A stretch of 64,000 bases of DNA. It comes from Adiantum capillus-veneris (lineage: Eukaryota; Streptophyta; Polypodiopsida; Polypodiales; Pteridaceae). Position 1 is the first letter of the stretch. Every line of letters starts with the position of its first letter. A program made the translations under genes and the position numbers. Under the pieces are notes generated by a model, which had not been told where the DNA came from, did not search any database, and saw only the letters and a program-made list of their open reading frames with translations. This document shows positions 48,402 to 59,439 of the stretch, one piece after another. The stretch is from contig CM043961.1 in assembly GCA_014529385.2 (NCBI GenBank), positions 10,044,978 to 10,108,977 of the forward strand. The letters run 5' to 3'.

Positions 48402-48603
48402 GCACATCCATAACTTTGGAAGCCTAGATATAACAATGTATGCATTTTATAAATTTTAATGCCTGCCAAACCCTTTAGTAGTCATAGCAGAAAATATGGT
48501 GCTTCTCATACACAATGGAAGCCCAACATATAAGAAATTCAAAACCTTGCAAGAAAGAGAGTCATAGACAGCAAAAAGTAGTTTCATTAAAGAAATCAAT
48601 GCT

Positions 48604-50165
48604 TTACATGATATCCGGCTTTTGCTTTAGGATCTTTCTAATTACAATTTTCTGGCGCTTGGCCTTTTGGGGTGGCTCCCTGTTAAGTAAAGTGGTTGTG
48701 ATTTCTTGGGTGTCATTAACCCCTACAGCTTGGTTTATGCCGACATGGGCAATAAGGCGCCCGCGAAAGTTTACACCGAAAGTGGATATTGCAAAAGCTT
48801 TCTTTACAAGCACTACAAGGTTGGCCGTTTGGGCAAGTGTTGTTAAACACAACGCCTTGGAGAGTGAACGGAGAGCAAAAATGTTGTAGCGACCATTCGG
48901 AGAGTAGTCGGCATGGACAAACACCACGACACCAGTGGGAAGTGTGCTGAGGTAGTGAGCAAGTGCCGCTTGAGGTCCGAACGGCGTCCTCCTCCCCCCT
49001 AACCGTTGCGCCCAAGCGTCAACCTCCAGAACATCCTGCAAAACATAGGTTTTCTGAGATAGGGCACAGAATTATGATATAACATTAACAAAATCATTTG
49101 TAACAATCAAATGTAAGTGAGCATCTATACCTCTTGTCTACGATCCTCCTCATCGGCATCCGGGTGCAAGTAAAGATCCACGCTTGACTTCCGCTTTGGA
49201 TCAAGCAAAACAGGTGTTGCAGCAGGTGGTGGTGAATCCACTCTTGCACGTTTAGCCAAACACATGGCTTGCACGGCCACAAAATCCTCCTCAGAGACCT
49301 TGGCCTGCTCGGTCGCTGCCACCTCGGCTTGTGCGATCGCCACTGTGTCCGCCAAAGTATTCCCCATGGGCAGTAGGAGATCATCATCATGGGAGGTGGT
49401 GGTATCAACCTCAAACTTGCCATGGGCATCGAGGATGGCGAAACACTCATCCATGCGAAGCTCAAAGGATTTCTCCAGATCGTGCATAAACACAAACTCC
49501 TCCCCACCCACCACAATGGAGGAGAAGCGGGTAATCTCTACCTCAGGGATGGCATCCCGAGTGGTGGTTCCTTCTGGCGGTCCCGAGGGTGAACCGACTG
49601 ATGGAGAGGCCTCCAAGAGGCCTTGAATCCCTACAAGGTAGGTCAAGGCAAGCGTCCTCTCCTCTGCGGATGAGTCAATGGCCGCGAGCTTGGAGTCCTT
49701 CACATCAGCCAATACCCCGCCGATCTGCAAGTGTGATAGCACTACGTCAGGGCCTGCTAGGCACTCGTGAAGGAGGAAGATCATTATGGCCTGAACAGAG
49801 AAAAAGGTGTTTCCAATCCTTCCCTTACGCATTGCTCGCACATCATCAGCTTCAAGCCGCACATATTGTCCGGCGGGTTGTGCTATGGTGGCAAAGCGTG
49901 CAAGCCGCTGATGAAATGGCATGTGCCCTTGGTAGATGTGGTGGAGAAGGCCTTCAGGGACCCATTGCCCTGGCCGATTTGGTAACTCAACAATGAATCT
50001 CCCCATGCACGTGGAAATGTATGAAGTAATGTGCTCAAGAGATTGAGAGTGGAGGGTCAAAGTGGTTTCCAAATCGGGTTGGGTTGTGAAAAATGCTTGA
50101 AGCTCAGGGCGATTTGCATGCCCAACCTCAGTAAGGAATGCATCTAAAGCACTAGTAGCAGTCAT
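48604..50165 (-). CDS. Intact two-exon gene of the DNA transposon, 488 aa, unrecognised
   Basis: Exon 1 is 49131-50165 (345 codons, phase 0, donor AAGAG|GTATAG). Exon 2 is 48604-49035 (acceptor TTTTGCAG|GATGTT, 143 codons plus TAA). The start is ATG 50165 (MTATSALDAFLTEVGHANRP). It has a helical N-terminal region, then PGQWVPEGLLHHIYQGHMPF. An acidic middle follows, then basic KRARVDSPPPAATPVLLDPK at the end of exon 1. Exon 2 holds LPTGVVVFVHADYSPNGRYN and a basic end KAKRQKIVIRKILKQK, both possible nuclear signals. No domain is recognised. Both exons are fully open, unlike the transposase, so this gene decayed more slowly or is younger. Its likely role is accessory to transposition or host interaction (inference). 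Confidence 0.7.
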
Positions 50166-50410
50166 GTCTTCTCTTTGCGTGATTGGGTATGCTAGGTCTC
50201 TCTGCAATGCTGGGATGAAAATGGTGAAATGAGGAGGTGGTCCTCCTTATATAGACATATTCCATCTCGAAAAAAATAAAAAATATGCATTTAAAAAATA
50301 AATTTACACCACCTTAAAACTCAAGTACAAAATCAAGTACAACACCTTAAAACTTTTCAAAATCTTTAATAAAATATCCAATATATAAACGATTAAAGTT
50401 ACAAGCCAAT
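50166..50410. other. Spacer between two minus-strand genes of the DNA transposon
   Basis: AT-rich, with an A-rich stretch (50265-50300). It would contain the promoter of the 488-aa gene and the 3' end of the upstream gene. Confidence 0.4.
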
Positions 50411-51737
50411 TCACTTAGACAAGATGATTTCGTATGTAGCCCAATCTTTGTAAACAAGCATAGTGGCCTCCATATGCCTTCCAATCTATACAACCAAAAA
50501 ATGGGCAATCAAAATACAAAAACCCACAAAAAAATAAGAAAAGGTAGCTAAGCAAGCACAAAGCAGACCTTGCGTTGTTCCAGTTTGAAACTTGCATTAC
50601 CGACATCCTCGAATCCCATTATGACAAAGTGTTCCCGAAGATTGGCAAGAGTCCAATGCGGATTCACTGCAACCACCTCCACCTCATTATTGGGCATGCG
50701 GACACGAATTTCAAAGGATTGAACCTCTTCGGTTGTCAGCTGCAAGGGTATCCATTTGCCACGTTTGTGCATCCACCTCTCGTAGCTAAACCGTGCATAC
50801 AAGGTGCACCTTGCTTTCAAATACCGAAGGCAAAGCTGTGTGGGGGACACATTGCACTTATAACGGTCACCATTATGCAAACCATCAACATAGCCCCAAT
50901 TGACACCTAGAATGGTGTCCATTGCATCTATGTCAACTTCTTTGCAAACAAACATTGTTGGTGTTTCTACAATCGGCAGAGAGCGGAATGCATGCACAAA
51001 CAAATGAATGGGACAATGCCAACTGAGACCCACCGATCTGGTTGCCTTACCAAACTTTAGGGACCCTTGGAAATCTTGCATCACCTTGCGCTTGAAAGAA
51101 AGCAAAGCCCAATGGTATGGAGTTGGCCATTCTGCACTCTGCAATGAGTGTGTTTCCACGGCTTCTAACCTACCATAGCTTTGGCTTGACTTTGGCACCA
51201 CGTACTTGTGGGAGTACATGAATATTCGCTGCTCGGTAAGTTTTTTCGATGAAACATTAGGAAACATAAGCTCCCCAATGTGAGCATGCAAAACCATGAA
51301 CGTGCCTAAGAGGCACTCAAGCGGCTGCTCCTCAACTAAGCTGGATGGAAAAACATCTTTACAAATGCCCTTAGTTAAACATAATGATCACATAAACGTA
51401 AACATGACATATGCATGGGATAGCTAAACCATGAAAACTTACAATGAGGTGCAAATTGAGTTGAAGCTCTCTTGAGGTGGATCTCAGCTGCACTGTAGAC
51501 GTGTTAAACGATGGCCACCATTCCGGACTTTGTTTCTTTGAATGCCAATAGTCGGCCCTTCCAATGACGTTCCAATACACCTCGACACCGTACGCGATGA
51601 GGTCCAGCACGTGACGGTTGCATGTAGACCCATGCACCCTTCTTGAAAACTTGTGGGATCCATACCCCCTCTGAGTCTTTTGTGTTGTGCAACACAATCT
51701 CCTCTATCTCTGGTTTGGGCCGTCTATGCGTGGACAT
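50411..51737 (-). pseudogene. Three-exon gene of the DNA transposon, possible beta-grasp C-terminus
   Basis: Exons 51443-51737, 50569-51369 and 50411-50485 with GT/AG borders. Exons 2 and 3 are exact codon multiples; exon 1 has one extra base, matching a visible frame change near 51625. An intact version would be about 389 aa. The start is MSTHRRPKPEIEEIVLHNTK. Exon 1 then reads (second frame) VLDLIAYGVEVYWNVIGRAD. Exon 2 has VGLSWHCPIHLFVHAFRSLP and ends FEIRVRMPNNEVEVVAVNPH, then LANLREHFVIMGFED. Exon 3 reads IGRHMEATMLVYKDWATYEI. The final strand-helix-strand pattern resembles a ubiquitin-like beta-grasp fold (weak, by eye). No family is recognised. Confidence 0.55.
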
Positions 51738-52426
51738 GCTTGGGAAGTTGGGCTTAGGAACGGATTTGAAAGAGTTGAGTACTGTGGAGAGAGAATGAGG
51801 AGTTGAGGGGAGGGTGAGGTGAGCTGCCTATGGTGGCTATGGTGGCTTTGACAGTGGAGATAGAGAAAGAGGGGAGGAGTGAGAGGTAGAGAGGATAGTG
51901 GAGCTGTGGGCTATGGAGTGTGGGACTGTAGAGGGTTGATGGAGGTGTGAGAGAAGGGGGAGCTATGGAGAGAGAGGAAGAGAGTGGTGGAAAGCTTTTG
52001 GCTATGGCTGCCTTGACTGTAGAGAGAGAATGGGAGGAGGGAGAAGAGGGAGAGTGTGGGAGAGAAAAGTAATGAGGGAGAGAGAGAAAAGTGGATTTTG
52101 GGTGGAAAATTTGACTTTTTAAAGTTAGTTTATGTTTTGGGGCAGTTTTGGAGGCAAATGGGTCAACTTTGGAACTTTTAAAAAAAATTCAATTTTTAGG
52201 GTTTTTAAGCATGCACGTTTTTTTTTTTTGGGGTCCCTCTCTCTTTTATGACACCTCTCTCCTCCTATTTACCCCCCCCCCCCCCCCCCAGCCTACCTCC
52301 CACCTCTCTCTAAGATCCAAGCATTGAAGAGGGAGACAATTAGGCTGCACCCCTACCATTCCCCCCCCTCTAGGTGATATCCCAAGAGCCTTCTCATTGG
52401 TTCTCCATAAGCCTTCACTAATCAAA
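51738..52426. other. Right subterminal region of the DNA transposon
   Basis: Purine-rich GAGAGG/GTGGAG repeats (51780-52100), which read as pyrimidine-rich on the minus strand just upstream of the three-exon gene. A run of 18 C (52272-52289) follows. No coding potential is seen. Confidence 0.5.
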
Positions 52427-52459
52427 AAGGCCCAAGGAGAGTCCATAATTTTCCTAATG
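52427..52459 (-). repeat. Right terminal inverted repeat
   Basis: On the minus strand it starts CATTAGGAAAATTATGGACT and ends TGGGCCTT, matching the left end with three differences. Confidence 0.88.
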
Positions 52460-53690
52460 CACACGTAATTTGTCATAATTGGGTTGTTTGACCGTCCACA
52501 CCTCCTGCAGAACCTTATATTTTAGTGGTGTACTAGGTGATCGATTGATCAAATAAGCAGCCACCATAACAGCTTCTCCCCAAAATTCTTGAGGTAAGTT
52601 GGCCGTAGACAACATAGAAGGGACCCATTTCCTGAATGGTTTATTCATCCTCTCAGCCACACCGTTCTGGGCGGGTGTGTAAGGCATGGTAAACTGTCTT
52701 CTAATGCCTTGTTTATTGCAGAAATCCTTGAACTCGGAGGAGATGTACTCGCCTTTGTTGTCACTTTGCAAAGCTTTAAGCTTTCTACCCAATTAGTTCT
52801 CTACCATAGCTAAGAACTTTTGAAAGACACTAAAGACGTCGCTCTTTTGCTTCAAGAGATAAACCCATACCTTTCTAGTAGAGTCATCTATGAATGTCAG
52901 GAAGTATAATGCTCCCCCTAGAGACTTGACTGGCATAGGTCCACACAAGTCGTCATGAACGAGATCTAGAGGACTCCCTAACTCCTTGTCCAAAGGCTCT
53001 GATGTCAAGCTAGTTTGCTTTCCATAGATGCAATGCTCACATAAAGAGAAGTTAGAGTAATCTAACACGGGGATATAAGACTTTCATTCCCTTCTGACTC
53101 ATATGACCTAGCCGCCTATGCCACAACTCTGTAGATGGCAGACCGGCTACACAAATATAATTCTCTTTCACGGAAGAAACATAAAGTGAGTACAATGAGC
53201 CAGACTTCTAGCTTTTAAGCATTATCAAATTTCAAGAACCATAAGCAAATATGGTAGTGTACACACCCAAATCATCCAGCTGTTCAACAGACATCAAGCT
53301 CTTTGTCAATTTTGGTACGTGTCTGACATTGTGCATCATAAATTTAGTGCCATTACGCATAGAAAACTTGATGTTGCCCACAACGCATATATCAAGCTCA
53401 TAAGAGTTGCCTATCTTCACTGTGCCATGCGTGGTAGTGCATGCAAAAACCCACTCCTTGTGAGGAGTCACATGAAAGCTAGCACCTGAGTCCACAATCC
53501 AATTCTACACATAACACTCGTCAAGGGCTAACAATGCATCAGGACTCAAATCCGATGTGAAAATCAACACAACATTTGGCACGTCAGAAATTGTTTCAAT
53601 GGCTAGAGACTCAACCACATTAATCTCTTCAATTTTCACGCAGTTTCTCCAGGTTTTTAGATGTTCACACGCACTTTTGGCAGTCATTTT
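52460..53690 (-). pseudogene. Copia protease and integrase remnant
   Basis: Right to left: a Gag-Pol linker, protease WIVDSGASFHVTPHKEWVF, and integrase finger and core HCIYGKQTSL, DLVHDDLCGPMPVKSLGGA, FIDDSTRKVWVYLL. A TAA in place of a codon at about 52793 follows, then LQSDNKGEYISSEF, GIRRQFTMPYTPAQNGVAER and MVAAYLINRSPS. The frame runs into the right end of the DNA transposon at ...YDKLRV and continues at 44207. Confidence 0.88.
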
Positions 53691-54449
53691 GACAACAATT
53701 TTTTTGCGGATAGATACGTTGACAGGTGTTTATTTGTTTGAGCACGCAAAGTGCTATTGAGCTCTTCTGAAAGTAGATATCCCTGCAGGGATTCTTTTCT
53801 ACTGCACTGCTTTAGTTCTTGGTGCATGTTCGTGCGCGATCATCCATGTACGTTGAGTTGCACTTACTACCTTTGTACGTCTTTTGGGGCACCATTTTGG
53901 CTTGACATTTTGGTAGTTTTTCCCGACTGTTTCTGAGATTCAAAGCAAAAGAGCCCTTTCTGAGACTGTGGCTAGTCGTTTTGAGTCTGCTTAGCCTTTG
54001 GAGGGTTGTTGCATGAGGTTTTCTTTGAGCTGGGTATTCTCGAATATTGAGAAACCTTATGTGATACAGGTAGTTGGAGTTCCCCTCTTACGGTGCACTC
54101 ATCATAGGATATCTATCTGGTCGAACTTTTTTGCTTTTGACGTCGAGTTGGCGGTCATCCTACGGTCACGTGGCAGTTGGTTTTGAGAAGTTTATGCCCA
54201 GTGGTTTTTTTGAGCAGTTTATGCGCTTACTTTTTTCCTGTCGAGTTGAGAGTTTGCTCCCCATACATAGAGGAGAATCTGTCGGGTTATCCTGTGAGTC
54301 CATTTTATGCGTTCTTGGCACATTTGGATGTTCTTACACATCGATTTTACTACTTTTGGTTTGAGTTTTTGCTCCTGTTATAAGGGAAACTCTGTCGAAA
54401 TTATCCCAATAAATTTTCCATAAAGTTTTTGGCCACATTCTCTTGAGTC
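53691..54449. other. No gene recognised
   Basis: T-rich on the plus strand. It lies between the copia protease part and the oppositely oriented Gag segment. It could be leader sequence of that segment. Confidence 0.4.
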
Positions 54450-54890
54450 ATGGCCCCGAGTAGTGCTTCCAAAAGAGAAGAATACTACATCAAAAAGTTT
54501 GATGGCACAAACTTTTCTATTTGGCGGCAGCATATGCAAGATGTTTTGATCAACAAAGGCTTGATAGCACCCTTACATGAAAGGAGAGAGAACGTACATT
54601 GATGATTAGTGGGAAGACTTGAATGAGCGTGCTATGGTGGCCATTCGCTTGCACCTTGGTGAATCCATTTACTTTACCATAATGGATAAGATCAATGCTG
54701 CCAAAGATTTATGGGATGCTTATGTGCAGCTTGGGATGACAAAAATGCCTTAAACAAGGTTTTCTTGATGAAGAAGCTTATGCGCATGAATATGAAAGAA
54801 GGCACTAATGTTAGTTCTCACTTGAACGAGTTCAACAACATAATTTCACAGATTACTTCAAAAGTTCTCAATTTCGGTGATGTAATGGAG
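54450..54890 (+). pseudogene. Copia-type Gag segment in opposite orientation
   Basis: The ATG at 54450 begins MAPSSASKREEYYIKKFDGT, then NFSIWRQHMQDVLINKGLIA. After a frame change it reads WEDLNERAMVAIRLHLGESI and AAKDLWDA, then DKNALNKVFLMKKLMRMNMK and HLNEFNNIISQITSK. This is the UBN2-type Gag pattern of copia elements (W near the start, ...LWDxL...L...LxxMKM...). The surrounding protease and integrase are on the other strand, so this is either an inverted piece of the same element or part of another. Confidence 0.7.
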
Positions 54891-55382
54891 AGAGATGTGT
54901 GCGTGGTCGTCTCTGAGCTTGCCCTCCTACACTCACAATTGATGCTCTTCCCCTATGCTTGCAACTCACTTGCTTGCCCCCACTTATGCTCGGTTCTTTC
55001 CACCACTAATCAAATCAGTCCAGACCACCGCTTTCTCCTTGCTTGATTGCTTCAAGCCTTCATGGCTTGCAATTCCCCTCTTACTCCCAAGCCCTCAAGC
55101 TCCGATTTTCTTTGCTTGGTTGTCGGGTTTGCCAAATGCCTGATACAGCCCATGAGCTGTAGATCCACCAAAAAAACTCTCTTCAAATTTTGATGTAGAG
55201 CTTCCAAGCTCCCATAACTCGGCTCTATCTGGTTTTGACCAAGCTCTATTTGCCTCAAGCTCTCACACTCAACTTGTATGATTTTCCTGCAGACTTGCTT
55301 CCTAATCTCCCAAAGATTCCAATCCTCTTTAGGCTTTGCTGCACACGTGGATGTAGCCGGGGCTCGGGGTCGAGACACGTGT
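54891..55382. other. Copia internal sequence, no clear gene
   Basis: Between the Gag segment and the primer-binding site. A minus-strand frame (LGQNQIEPSYGSLEALHQNL) is open here and overlaps the LTR. I cannot assign it. Confidence 0.35.
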
Positions 55383-55394
55383 GCTCTGATACCA
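55383..55394 (-). other. Primer-binding site of the copia element, tRNA-iMet type
   Basis: TGGTATCAGAGC on the minus strand, two bases inside the right LTR. It proves that the element is oriented on the minus strand. Confidence 0.88.
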
Positions 55395-55396
55395 CT

Positions 55397-55591
55397 TGTG
55401 GGGTGAGGATCCGAAGAGTTCAGGATGCAAGAGAGGGAAGGAGAGAAGGGGGAAGGAGAAGGAGCAGCACAGTCTTGGGTGGAGCTTAGTGAGAGGAAGA
55501 AAGCCCTCAACTCCTTATTGTTTCAATTATATCCAAAGAATGTAAAGATGGGCGGGCGCCCAGCCATTGGCCATAGGCTTGTAACCTAATA
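55397..55591 (-). repeat. 5' LTR of the copia element, about 195 bp
   Basis: On the plus strand it starts TGTGGGGTGAGGATCC and ends GTAACCTAATA. The last 82 bp match 42118-42199. The outer end has TA where TG would be expected on the element's strand. Confidence 0.72.
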
Positions 55592-57955
55592 GTCTATATC
55601 CATGTCCCAAGCGTCTCATTCTATGTAGCATAATATGGGATATAGAAATTGTAGCAGTGGAAGGTTGTGAGCTAGTCATCATTGTTTAGTTTGGTTCTTC
55701 TACACCCTTGTATACATGTACTTCTTTTGTGTGCAAAATTCAAATATATTAGTAAAGGTTTGCAAGAAGTGCATCGTTGTCTTGAGTAAGTCAATGCCTA
55801 TATATGGTGGTGTGGGTTCAATCTCTTGTGTACAATTTTATACGTATTGAGGATTGTAGTGCCAATGTTAATAGACTGCCTTCTCCATATGCATAAAGAT
55901 AATTTGGAAAATTGCACTTGCAAATCACGATGGGTTTAAGAACATTGAAAGAAAGTACAAACAAGAAAATTAAAAGTTGTTTGCAATTTAAGAGAGTAAA
56001 TGGCCTCATACTATATATAAGATATAGTACTTTTAAGTAATGATATTTCAAACAGTTAGGGGGATGTCCCTGCAAATTTTACTAAAAGTTGCTCCATGAA
56101 AATTAATTTTTTGTTTTTCTAATGCCACGATGATAATTCCATTTTTTGTTTTTCAAATGCCACAATGATAGTTCCATTCTTATATTTCTATGAAAAATGC
56201 AAAACTCAAAATTGTCTAAGAATGGAGGCTAGGCTGACATGTCATCCTTTATCCACTTTGGGAGACTCTTAATCTGTGTTTTTTTCTTAACCTTCTAGTC
56301 TTTTGTCATCCCTATGCACATTCAATTGTTGATCTTGCATTTTATCCAGTACACATCACATTCATCCTCTTCGCTAGTCTTTCCCTCCCAAAGGATTAGC
56401 TATTTTTGTGGATGCTAGTTGACTTGATGTTTGGTGATTGTGGTCCTGTTTGATTTCATGCACTAAAGAGCTCTATACGAGATCATGTTGTGTATGAGCT
56501 CATTTTCTTTATGTTTATCCTCACCATCTATAGTTTTTTTAGATCTCTACAAGGATTGTTAGATTCTCTAAAGCCCCTATCAAAGAGTTCCCTATCAAAG
56601 TGCCATGTGAACTTCTCGTCAATTTAGATAAGCTTGTCATTGCCTTTTCATTCATTGCCACATTCCTTCACCATCTTCATTAGTACTTGATTGTTGTCAA
56701 TATACACTACTTTGTCTCTATGGCTATTTTATAGCCATGGTGAAGCATCTACAAATCAATGTCTAATCTGTTCAATATCTCCTTTTGTAAGCATGCACAA
56801 CACATTATTGCAATTAGTTTCACTATAATACACCTAACGAATACCTAAATGTTCTCCGCAATTCCCTAGTTAAAATTCTTGTTGCCAACTTCAACTCATT
56901 GTGTCTGTACTCATTAGTTCTATCACCGCACTGCGCTATTTATGTACTTATGGAGAAGCTGAGAGGTTGAAAATCCCTTAATGCATGCATTCATATTTTC
57001 ACCGATAAGGTTCACTAGTCTCACTTTATTCAAAGATGGGTATGCACATGTTTCACTCCTTTTTTGTGTCGTTGGTGAGCTTGCCACATTTTTCATGAAC
57101 AAGGTAAATAATTGTAGGATATAAATTTGTTTTAAATGTAGATGTCATAGTTTTTGAGGCTTATAATTAAAATGGAGTGAAAGGTTTACCTTGTTTGTGT
57201 CCCTGATTGCTTCTTCTAGCTATGTTGCTTGTTCAAGTTGTCTTTCTAGGATATGAATAATATGTGTGCATCGTTATGATGTTTCTTGCATGCAATTTGT
57301 TTTATGTTGCACCTGTGTAAGGCCCCCATTAAGGGGAGAAGCCGTTAGTGCACACATGTTCTAGCTTAATCACCATATTGGTTGTTGTTGTGATCATTCA
57401 CAGTAGTGAGCTAATTCGAGGGCCCAACTTTGCGATGCAGGGTTATCCACTTTGAGGCTAATATCATGTGTATACTCTATACTAGTAGGGACGGCCATGG
57501 TCGATGGTTGGCTAGTTGGTGGATGGTGGTAATGGTCGGTAGCTACTACAGGTGTTGTGCACGCAATGCCTTCCAAACCGCCCTTATTGTATACACTAAC
57601 CTATCAACCTTTCTCAATACTATAAATAAGGTCATTACCATGAGCCAAAGCATCCTATGTTGTGGAAATTTAACCCTTCTACTTGCACACCCTATTAGCT
57701 TAAATTGTGTGAGTTGCCATTTAAGCTTTACCTTGACAGTGCATCAATGGACAATGCCATCACATTGTATCACCTTGGAAATCAAATTTATGATTCTATC
57801 CATCATATAGTTTGCTTTATTTCTTTACTCTCATTTACAACAACTAGGGATTTCATCTTCACATGATCACGGGGTATTTTTTGGTGATCACGACTTGCCT
57901 TCACAAAATATCCCAGTTCACCACTTTCATCATTCACACAAGTCACATGTGAGCA
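55592..57955. other. No gene recognised
   Basis: AT-rich sequence with short chance ORFs only. A 20-bp-scale repeat (CCATTTTTTGTTTTTC, at about 56108 and 56140) is the only structure I see. Confidence 0.5.
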
Positions 57956-58440
57956 TAGATTGGACTACTGATGGACCTTATGGTCCTCTATGATTCAAAA
58001 GATGTTAGCTTGGACAAGTGGTAGACATTTTGGCTCTCTACGCTTGGGATAAGTGGTGTACCTTATGGATCTCTATGCTTCAATAGAGAATAGATTGGAC
58101 AAGTGGTGGACCTTATGGTACTCTATGCTTGAATGGATCATATCTAGGACAAGTGTTGGACCTTATGGCTCTCTATGCTTCAATAGAGCATAGATTGGAC
58201 TATTGGTTGACCTTATGGTACTCTATGATTCAAAAGAGCTTAGCTTGGACAAGTGGTGGACTTTGCAAGAAGTTTCCATGTAGAGCTTAGAGTATGGACC
58301 TTCTATCTCTTTATGCTTCAATAATGGAGTTTAGCTTTAATAAATGCTAGACCTTGTGGCTTTCTATACTTCAATTGAGATTACCTTGAACAAGTGGTGG
58401 ACCTTTCGTTCATCTTTGGACCTTATGGCATGGACTTTCG
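57956..58440 (+). repeat. Minisatellite, about 60-bp units around TGGACCTTATGG
   Basis: At least seven imperfect units of the form TTGGACAAGTGGTGGACCTT, then ATGGTACTCTATGCTTCAAT and AGAGCATAGA. The array degenerates toward its right end. Confidence 0.85.
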
Positions 58441-58769
58441 GTTGAGCATAAGGTAGAGCTTGAGAGCAATGAATCCATGATACTAGAGATGGTATATTGG
58501 AGATAGGACAGAATCTTGTGGCCATACAATGTGTCTAGCTTTGTTTCATCAACTCTCTATGACTATCTTGCAAATTGGTGGACCTTGCATTTTTCTATGT
58601 TTCATTGAAGCCTATCCTAGGATGTTGCTTATCTCTAGGCTTCAATGGAGCTGAGATTGTGCATGTGGATGATATTGTGCATCTTGAAACCTAAATCTTG
58701 CCATGCTTCTTTACCCTTCATTCTCTCTGATGAGCAAAGTAGGAGATCAATGTGAGGAAAACAAAGAAA

Positions 58770-59040
58770 ACACGACTCTTCTTGTGGAATATAACAATGT
58801 AAAAACCATGGTGGTGCTAGACAGTGGGGCTACAATTGCCATAGCCACCAAAGCAGTATGAAAATCCTGAGGAAGACCAACCATCTAGCAAATGAGAATG
58901 AGACTACAATTGGCAGATGATCACATTAAGTGATCAATGGGACTACTAGAAAATGTGATAGTCAGCTTATGCAGAATTAACTACCAACATACATTCGCCA
59001 TTATGGATTTTGGTGTTGAATTAGGGTGGTTCAACAAGAC
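58770..59040 (+). pseudogene. Retroelement aspartic protease fragment
   Basis: Reads TMVVLDSGATIAIATKAV, a stop, then MRMRLQLADDH and YQHTFAIMDFGVELGWF. The D-S-G-A-T active-site triad and downstream strand are those of a retropepsin of the Ty3/gypsy type. Stops interrupt it. Neighbouring domains are absent, so it is a stray fragment. Confidence 0.6.
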
Positions 59041-59439
59041 TAGCATTCATAATGACATAATAGATAATTACATTAATGATTAGAAAGAGAGAGAGAGTGT
59101 AGACTCAAAATGACAACTTGATTAAAAAATGAACTAACTTACTGGTGTGTAAAAATGATCTACTTAAGTAGTAGCAGATCATGGCTAGATGCACCTCTCA
59201 AGTGTCACAATGCACCTTTCCAAAGGGTCAAGGGGAAACTCTCCAAAGGTCAAAAGTGGCTCCATAGAATGTGGAAAATCCATGCTAATTGGGATGGTCA
59301 TTTGGACTCTTGTACAACTCACCTACCATGTAAGCTAGGCCATGTGCCCTCACATGCTCACAGGGCGACTAGACTATTGACTGTAGAAGAGGTCATGCCC
59401 ATACAAGTTGAGAGGTCTAGGCCAAAGGCCATAATCCCA

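Larger units (their letters stand above)
44208..52459. mobile_element. 8.25-kb DNA transposon with four genes, nested in copia integrase
   Basis: Inverted ends: CATTAGGAAA at the left and its complement TTTCCTAATG at the right, continuing over about 33 bp with 3 mismatches by eye. The shared core includes ATGGACTCTCC. The copia integrase frame stops exactly at the right end (...DKLRV) and resumes at the left end (FGCETF), so the borders are confirmed by the interrupted gene. No target duplication of 3 bp or more is evident; only a C is shared at the borders, perhaps after small changes. Contents: transposase-like gene (+), histone H3-tail-like protein gene (+), 488-aa gene (-) and a three-exon gene (-). 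The ends begin CATTA, close to CACTA elements, but the transposase is not one I can assign to that class. Confidence 0.85.
42118..55591 (-). mobile_element. Decayed Ty1/copia element carrying a nested DNA transposon
   Basis: Minus-orientation copia element. A 5' LTR (55397-55591) and primer-binding site lie at the right, and a recognisable part of the 3' LTR (42118-42199) with polypurine tract at the left. Protease and integrase parts (52460-53690), then reverse transcriptase and RNase H parts (42590-44207), are separated by the 8.25-kb DNA transposon. Several in-frame stops show it is dead. A Gag-like segment between the primer-binding site and protease lies in the opposite orientation (54450-54890). 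Confidence 0.75.

Noticed and set aside
44208-52459. Clear CACTA (EnSpm) classification
   Set aside because: The ends start CATTA rather than CACTA, a 3-bp target duplication is not visible, and the transposase blocks do not look like the TNP2 type. Left unassigned.
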